A stretch of 64,000 bases of DNA, taken from the NCBI GenBank assembly GCA_000969725.1, contig JXSR01S065791.1, one strand, 5' to 3'. This document shows positions 57,527 through 64,000 of this stretch, piece by piece (the stretch's first letter is position 1; each line of letters begins with the position of its first letter). The stretch comes from Ophiothrix spiculata (lineage: Eukaryota > Echinodermata > Ophiuroidea > Amphilepidida > Ophiotrichidae). The notes below the pieces were generated by a model. It did not search any database. It saw nothing but the letters and a program-made list of their open reading frames with translations, and was not told where the DNA came from. A program made the translations under genes and the position numbers.

Positions 57527-57811
57527 CTAAGGCCGAAATCATAGTCGGCCTCCAAACAAAATTTTCCCTACCAAACATTTGGTCCTGACGTCACCAAATA
57601 TTTGCCATCAAATTTAAAGTATGAACGGGTAACAAACATTTGGTCCAATGTATATGGCAATTCAATAACATGTGCAATCTAGCGCAAAATTTTATTTGGT
57701 TTCAACTCGGTGTTGAAGTTATTTTGTTTGGAGTCAATCGTCAATTTGACGTCACGAACAAATGTTCGGTAGCAAAAATATTGTTTGGAGGCCGACTATG
57801 GTTTTGGCCTA
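57527..57811. mobile_element. GTCGGCCTCCAAACAAAATT MITE, copy 2
   Basis: Ends TAAGGCCGAAATCATAGTCG and CGACTATGGTTTTGGCCTAA. TGACGTCA at 57586-57593 and 57747-57754. Confidence 0.88.
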
Positions 57812-58781
57812 ACTCTGTGGCAATATAAGGTGACTGGATAACCTGTGGATATCCTGTCCACTGTGGTCTGAGCCTGACATTACTTGCAGATCTCATCGTC
57901 TGTCTTCAGTAAAAAGAGATCCCCAGCCAGATAACGTGATGCCTACATTATTTATCTATGTCATACAATTGACTGGGATTCACATCAATGAGAAAATGGG
58001 AACAACAGATTTCTGGTCAAGTTGAAAGCAGTATATTGAGCATCGACTGCCAATTGTTATCTATTTAAAGTTAAGTGTTTCTGGGGAGGGTGCAAAAATG
58101 GCAAAAATCCCTGGGATGTTAGGGGATGGTGTGTAGAGGAAAACGTTGATATGTGGAAAAGCAGATAATACGTTGACATGAATTCATACACTCCCGAGTA
58201 TAACCTAGCCAATCAGAAAAACAAGAATACAAACAATGCAGAGTGGATTGAACATTTACAATACACTCTACGTGCTGTGTTCTGGAGTGTGTGAAGGGCA
58301 TTCAGCACGTAATGGTTGCTACATTGTTTTTGTCTTGTGAATTTCTTTTTCGTTTCAACTTTTGATGGCTATATACACATGTAAAGGCTGAAATGTCTTT
58401 TTGCAAAATATGAAAGTTAATTATTCTGTCATGTATGAATTAGGTTAATAAATTTGCATTCAATTTGCAGGCCTCGTGAATTGCAAACATCAAAATTGAC
58501 CACGCATGCATTGATTTGGTCTCATTTCACTCGCGACATGAAATGCTTATTCATTAACCTATAATAAAATCCATGATTCACTTATATTCTAAAATATCAA
58601 CATAGCTTGTACACAATCATATGGTAAACAGAAATATCAGTCATCGGTTCCAAACAGAAGGGGCCATATAAAATTTCGATCCTGAAAGCTGTATAATGAT
58701 AACTTGATCTGTATCTAAAACATCAAGTGATCAAGATCACTTTTGTAAAGACTCTTCAAATCAAAGGTATAAAACCTTTAT
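57812..58781. other. Unassigned sequence
   Basis: Nothing recognised. Confidence 0.35.
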
Positions 58782-58790
58782 GGTCTTGTC

Positions 58791-59168
58791 CAAAGGGTGT
58801 TTTAAGTACTTCAATTCAAAATGTTACTTCCACAGCTTATAAACAGCACACTGAGTGAACCAACAGCCATAGACTTGTATGATAAAATTTCTGATGGAAA
58901 ATTTGCTAAAGAAAATTTATAACATTGTCGAAGTGTGAATGAAAAAGACATTCAGAAAGGGGATATATAACCACAGCTTGATATCAATGTAAACATATCT
59001 CACATCCACAGAGTTTCTCATTCCCAACATACAGTTTGAAATAGAGGAAATTCAAGATGTTTCCGCACAAATGATTGCAGTAGTGACCTTGGTGAACATT
59101 CCATTGGGTTATTCATATTTAATGAAATGTTGCTGTGTGTTTATGGGAAGAGCTTTAATCACCCTTTA
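58791..59168. mobile_element. Mutator-like MITE, copy 3, diverged
   Basis: Starts CAAAGGGTGTTTTAAGTACT and ends AATCACCCTTTA. The flanks GGTCTTGTC and GGTCTGGTC match at eight of nine positions. The interior is like copies 1 and 2, with more changes, so it is older. Confidence 0.85.
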
Positions 59169-59496
59169 GGTCTGGTCTATCTATTTGATCATAGTATCCT
59201 GCCATTTTGTAAGCGCAGCCATTATTGTTGTTTAGAATTCATCATACACCTACTACATCACTTAAAAACTGGCGATAAGGATAATCTTTCTACCACTTTA
59301 ATCAACCCATCCCTATGTTCACTACATTCCCTGTCAGTATGTCTGTCAGACCGACCATTATGCCAACAAATCATGAATGTTGTGTTAGAATCAGATGTCA
59401 TATTATATATCCCGACTATATGTTAGATCTACAGCGTAATGTTTCTGCCTATCCATTTGTCAATTAGCCTGTCCATTTAGTCAACATTGCTAGTAC

Positions 59497-59847
59497 ATGA
59501 ATGTTGTGTATGTTAGTGCTCACATTCACTATCCCAACATAATAATAACAAGAAATAACAAATTCATCCAAATCGACACAAACAAGAACTGCTTGAAATA
59601 TTCTTTTATTCCACAGACCTTGGCTGACTGGAACTCCTTACCAAGACAATTAACTCAAATAACCGACAAAGAACAATTTAAGAACTCAGTAACCAACCAC
59701 ATAAATCAAAAGAAACATCTTCAATGCACCAACTGCTCATTTGGCTCCACAAGGGGTGTTGAGCCTTATAAAATCTGCCAATTTTTACCAATTAAGAGGC
59801 TATCAGCACCCGGCAGCAGGCAGTTCTCCCACAGTAAGACAGTATGA
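59497..59847 (+). mobile_element. C-terminal fragment of a non-LTR reverse transcriptase
   Basis: An open frame of 116 codons contains LKYSFIPQTLADWNSLPRQL then ITDKEQFKNSVTNHI. The pattern Y-S-F-x-P-x-T-x-x-x-W-N-S-L-P followed by F-K is typical of the last 60 residues of LINE-encoded reverse transcriptases. The sequence upstream shows no palm or fingers motifs, so this is a truncated 3' remnant. The frame continues about 45 codons into less typical sequence. The family differs from the other two LINE pieces here. Confidence 0.7.
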
Positions 59848-59979
59848 TGCTGGCACAGAAATTTAAAAATCGGTGCAAAAGTCTTTTTAAAAAGAAAAAG
59901 TAAAAAAGATGGTTTTAGTTTTGCAACTTATATATTGGTGCAGATTGGGCTCCTAAAAAATAAGGGTTTTAGTTTCACA

Positions 59980-60048
59980 TAAGGCGTAAAAAATATTGTT
60001 GACTTGGCCTTTGCGACTGAAAAAGAAAAAAATAATGCAAATTTTGGG

Positions 60049-60084
<36 letters not shown>

Positions 60085-60349
60085 GTGAACTTTGCCTAAC
60101 TTAACAGTTCATTTGGTAAAAATATCATGATATTTGGGTTAATTTACAACAATATTCACAGAATGTTATATATTTGCATTGAACAAGCATATATCTTGAA
60201 TAATCAAAGCACAAAACGATGAAAATATTTATATAAATTATTTTGTTCAGGTTCTGGTGTCCATTTTCAAGGGGGGAAAAAAAGATCTGACCGACCGACC
60301 ATCAATTTCACCATTAAAGGGCAGGCCAACAACTTTTTTTAAGGCCTAA
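59980..60349. mobile_element. AGGCCTAAAAAAAATTG MITE, copy 3, with poly-T
   Basis: Ends AAGGCGTAAAAAATATTGTT and AACTTTTTTTAAGGCCTAA. CGACCGACC near the right end. A 31-T run at 60053-60083. Confidence 0.7.
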
Positions 60350-62348
60350 TGTAAGCTAGAGATTACATAGTCATATTCTAGTTTTGCTCATTTTCTTCAA
60401 CTTTTTAAAACTTCTTAAGGTCGTGATTGTATGTCAGTGATCCATAGTAGATTTTATGATGACATCATCACCTGTGCAGAGCCAAAATCCTTCCATGGAA
60501 CACTGTAGGACTGTATGAGCTGTGCTTCCAGGTCTTGATATATGACCGCGATGTGCTTGTAGCAGTCTCATATCCAATATCTCGACTCAATGTCAGAAAT
60601 GTTATCCCTACTTGTGTCTGTCTATCTATCTGTCTAACTGACCACTAAGTCAACATACTACAACATGAATGTTATGTTTGTACCAGTGCTTGTATCAAGT
60701 ACTCCAAGGCAACATTATTGTGTTTCCATTTTGGAGCATGTTACAGAGTTGACCCTGCTTTTGCACAAATATTTTCAGTAGCAAAAGACAGCATGTCATG
60801 GTATAAAAGATAAATTCGATCACATGCTAAACAAAAAATGCCACTTTTACTAAATTCTTGATAGAACCATAGATTTTTAAAGACAACGAAGTTTAGCTCA
60901 TTCATACAAATCAGAAAATTGAAGGGCAACAGGTGCATTCTTACAATGGACATAGTTTCTGAAATTCTATCACAAATTCTCCATAGAATCTTGGGACAAA
61001 ACTGGATGCAAAACTGATAAGTCACCTTCACATAAAGTTTGTACAACATGGTGACAAATTGTTGCATTACAAGATATTTATATCTTTAAAGTGGTGGTCA
61101 CAACCCTTGTATATGCACATATGTGCTCTCTGTGTGCAAAAACGTAGGCAAAATTGTGTGAAATGTACATTGAAGGCACCAACTCCGTACAAATTTTGGA
61201 CGACGCAGACAGGACGTAGCAGTTTTAGTACATGATGATCTTTCTCTGCGTGCTGGCTATGTTCAGGCTTCTGATTAAACATCGGTATAGTCCACACGTG
61301 CTAATACCGACAACATACGTACCTTTTATGGCATTTTTTCCTACAGCCACTTGCTCTGCAGACGACGCACATATCAACATTCTGCGTGAGTCGTGTACTT
61401 GCAAGAAGTTTGTTCAATCCACGCACAATGTAAGTACTTACAATGCGTGCAATGTACGATGCATACAACTACTCACGGCCAGGCTTGTCGGGTGCACAAC
61501 ATACTTACACCATACAATCAATGTGCGTCCTCCCTGCGTTTGAGAACGTGGCCTCTCAAAAAGCGTACGAACAAGAAAACACATGACAGCTTGTGAACAC
61601 CGCTTACGCATCAGTAAGCATTGTGACTAACCCAGACTCATATTGTACACTGGCATCCAAACAAGCTTAAGCTCAAAAACCTACCCATCAATATACCAAT
61701 TTTGATGGAAAAGTATCCAATTTTACTATAATTGGGTGATTTTGGGGCAAATTTACCCATAAAGCACTGCTTTCATCTGAGACAAAAACCACCCATTTGC
61801 TATACCAAATCTGTGAAAACCCACTCCAAAAGGCAGGCACATATACGTATACCTTGTCAATGTAAGTAATCACCACACCCTTCTAGGGCTATTGCATTGG
61901 GCACAGCTTGCGGCATTTTGATCCATCTGTTGGAGAAAATAGTCATTCAGGGACTCGGAGTGCTTACTTTTCTTACCTGACCAGGAAAATTTGGTACAGT
62001 TCTGTATGGTTTTAACTTTTAAAAATCCTTAACCATTTTATCCCTTAAATCAACCATACTTAAAAGTAAAGCACCTATAATCCATAAGGTGGACCACAAT
62101 GCACTGGGACAGTACATGGTTGTTTCTTTTTCACCCACTTACGGTGTATGCTTCATGCACACAAATTTAAATAATTGTTCAGTAACTTGTAATTTTTCCT
62201 ATACACAATCCCATGATTGGCATAATTTAGTTTTTAAGAAAAAATGCAACCTAAAATGAGACAAAACAATTCTGTGTTTCTGACCTACATAAACATTTAA
62301 ATCAAAAATTTAAAAACTTTGTTGTTCGAGGTTTCAAACAGTATGAGT
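60350..62348. other. Unassigned sequence
   Basis: Short open frames on both strands show no known motif and no splice-consistent exon. CACCCAT(T/C)…ATACCAA motifs near 61680-61810 may be a degraded C/G-run MITE interior. Confidence 0.35.
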
Positions 62349-62611
62349 TAGGCTATACTTGGCCGGCACACAAATTTTTTGCTTCAAAAAGTTTGGTCAT
62401 ATCATCACCAAATAAATGTGATCGAATAAAAAGTATAGACCAGTAACAAACATTTGATGTCGGTTCAATGACTTTGCCTTGATTCAATTCCACACAATTT
62501 AGCGCATAGTTTAATTTGCGTTTTCTCAGTGTTGAATTGCTTTTATGTCTGTTTGATGTCACAACCAAATGTTTGGTAGCAAAAAATTGTATGGAGGCAA
62601 AGTATAGCCTA
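62349..62611. mobile_element. GTCGGCCTCCAAACAAAATT MITE, copy 3, diverged
   Basis: TTAGGCTATACTTGGCCGGC to GGAGGCAAAGTATAGCCTA. CCAAATGTTTGGTAGC is retained. The TGACGTCA octamers are lost (one is now TGATGTCA). Confidence 0.8.
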
Positions 62612-63294
62612 CCCGAAGCAGATTACAATCATTTTATTGAATTCCATGCAAAGGACACACACAGACAATGATTGATATTGCTGATCTGTTATCTGCATGT
62701 TCCATCAATGTCTCAAGAGTTGCAGGAAATTCTTTCATCATTTATACTGGAGGAACATATCTATACAATGAATACGAAAGGATTCTTCAAAACATTTAGT
62801 CTAATTATGGTGAGGTGGTATAGCCTGGGAGGGTAGGGACAGGATGGGTCCTTCCAGAATAAATGTTTGCCCCCCTGCTCACCCCAAATAAAATGAATAA
62901 AAGTATCACGTTTCGATATGCAGTACAATGATCATGATGTTAGTGTTCAAAATTTGGTTAAAATGGAATAAATTTTAGCAGTATTAAAACATAAACTCCA
63001 AAAATATGCCCCATTAAAACACAAGTTTATTGGAAAATGTTTATGTTTATGAAGTAAGCAAAATTTTGGCGGTTTGCTGTAAAAACGAGAACTCTTTTGC
63101 CACCTGCAAAATTGTCTTGCCCATCAAATGACAATTTCTTGTTATGCCACTGACTACAGCAGAAAAAATGTTTTTACCCAAGTTCTTCATCAGGAATTAT
63201 TTCAAAACAGATATGATACTGAACATGCATGACCAAAACATAAACAGTGAAGTAAGTATCTTTCAGCATTTGTATTAAGAAATGTTATAAACTC

Positions 63295-63905
63295 CGTGTC
63301 ATAAGTTCTTACCCATGATTTCGACACGCCTGCAGATGAATTAAATGAACGTTTTTCTGGTAATTTTCAGCACATCAACAAAGTCTCATCAATTTGTAGT
63401 CAGAATGTATCAGGTTCTTTAACATGCCATACCGATTTGCAAATAATGGATGATTTTAAAAATTTACCATTGAATTCAATTGTTGTAAGTTCCTGAACGA
63501 CACACTGAGGGTAATACCATGACTGCGTACCGTGAGTAGCCGGAATCAATAACACAAGTTATTCGCTCCACAGCGCGGGCTATTCAATTCACAGTGATGG
63601 TACACGGTAGCATTACTGACCCGTTGGTTACCGTATTGACAGTTGCTGTTGGCCCTGTACTCATTTGTACTGATGATGATCCTCTGTGTGTAATTGATCA
63701 ATTTACAACAATTGAATTTAGAGGTAAATTTTTCAAAATCACTCGTTCTTTGCAAATCAGTATCGCATGTAAAAGAACTTGACACATTCTGACTACAAAT
63801 TGATGAGACTTGGTTGGTGTGCCAAAAATTAATAGAAAAACGTTCACTTATTTCATCTGCAGGCGTGTCGAAATAATGGGTAAGAACTTATGGCGCAGAG
63901 TTTAT
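63295..63905. repeat. Inverted duplication with conserved open frames
   Basis: 63295-63480 and 63715-63905 are inverted copies of about 190 bp. Read inward, both are open: the plus copy gives THDFDTPADELNERFSGNF…SSICSQNVSGSLTCHTDLQ, the minus copy THYFDTPADEISERFSINF…SSICSQNVSSSFTCDTDLQ. The outward frames are partly open too. It could be the arms of a transposable element or two tail-to-tail copies of an exon. No family recognised. Confidence 0.6.
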
Positions 63906-64000
63906 TTTGTTTAGAACAAGTAATTTAAAAGAAACCTACAGGTATCCTTTCAAAGTAACAGACTACAATCATAAGTGCAGAGGTGAATCTTTCAACAAAA

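Noticed and set aside
42598-64000. Upstream exons of the scaffold gene (PDZ, PP1 docking, actin binding)
   Set aside because: I looked for GLGISI-type PDZ residues, the xVTEGGAA loop and a matching exon end on the minus strand and saw none. They are probably outside the window or missed.

Overview
This is animal genomic DNA, not prokaryotic: coding sequence is broken into short exons with GT-AG junctions, introns reach several kilobases, and most of the window is dispersed and tandem repeats. The mix of CR1/L2-like LINE pieces, tRNA-derived SINEs and very many short inverted-repeat elements would suit a marine invertebrate deuterostome (echinoderm, hemichordate, cephalochordate), but the sequence does not settle the organism. 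Three runs of N mark assembly gaps (11207-11531, 37401-37875, 51202-51251).

One host gene is recognisable. It lies on the minus strand and is a neurabin/spinophilin homologue (PPP1R9 family, an actin- and PP1-binding synaptic/junction scaffold). I could place nine exons by splice sites and matching reading phase, from the last strand of the PDZ domain (42597) through the coiled coil (41182-22824) to the acidic and proline-rich C-terminal region (10947-6759). Two further tiny exons (near 17 kb and 36.1 kb) are possible. The gene is partial. The exons for the actin-binding region, the PP1 docking motif and most of the PDZ domain would lie upstream of 42597, and none was found up to 64000. The 3' end, including any SAM domain, lies beyond base 1.

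Region by region: 1-6.7 kb is the left part of the gene's 3' intron, with Tc1/mariner-like and other MITEs and a degenerate minisatellite. 6.7-11 kb holds three 3' exons, with a 5'-truncated LINE carrying an intact reverse transcriptase frame in opposite orientation. 11-22.8 kb is a long intronic stretch with a 53-bp minisatellite, palindromic MITEs, a degenerate DUF4817-type transposase in long terminal inverted repeats, head-to-head SINEs and Mutator-like MITEs. 22.8-33.2 kb holds coiled-coil exons. 33.2-42.6 kb holds one large intron, a duplicated exon fragment beside a gap, a hAT-like MITE, a second LINE tail and a triplicated exon end. 42.6-64 kb has no exon I can support and is again MITE-rich.

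No clearly new system emerges. The best leads are several repeat families with diagnostic target-site duplications (9 bp, 8 bp, TTAA, TA, 14 bp), one with a paralogous empty site; two internally copied exon pieces of the scaffold gene; and an inverted pair of conserved open frames at the right edge. Nothing here was computed or searched. Family names rest on motifs read by eye.
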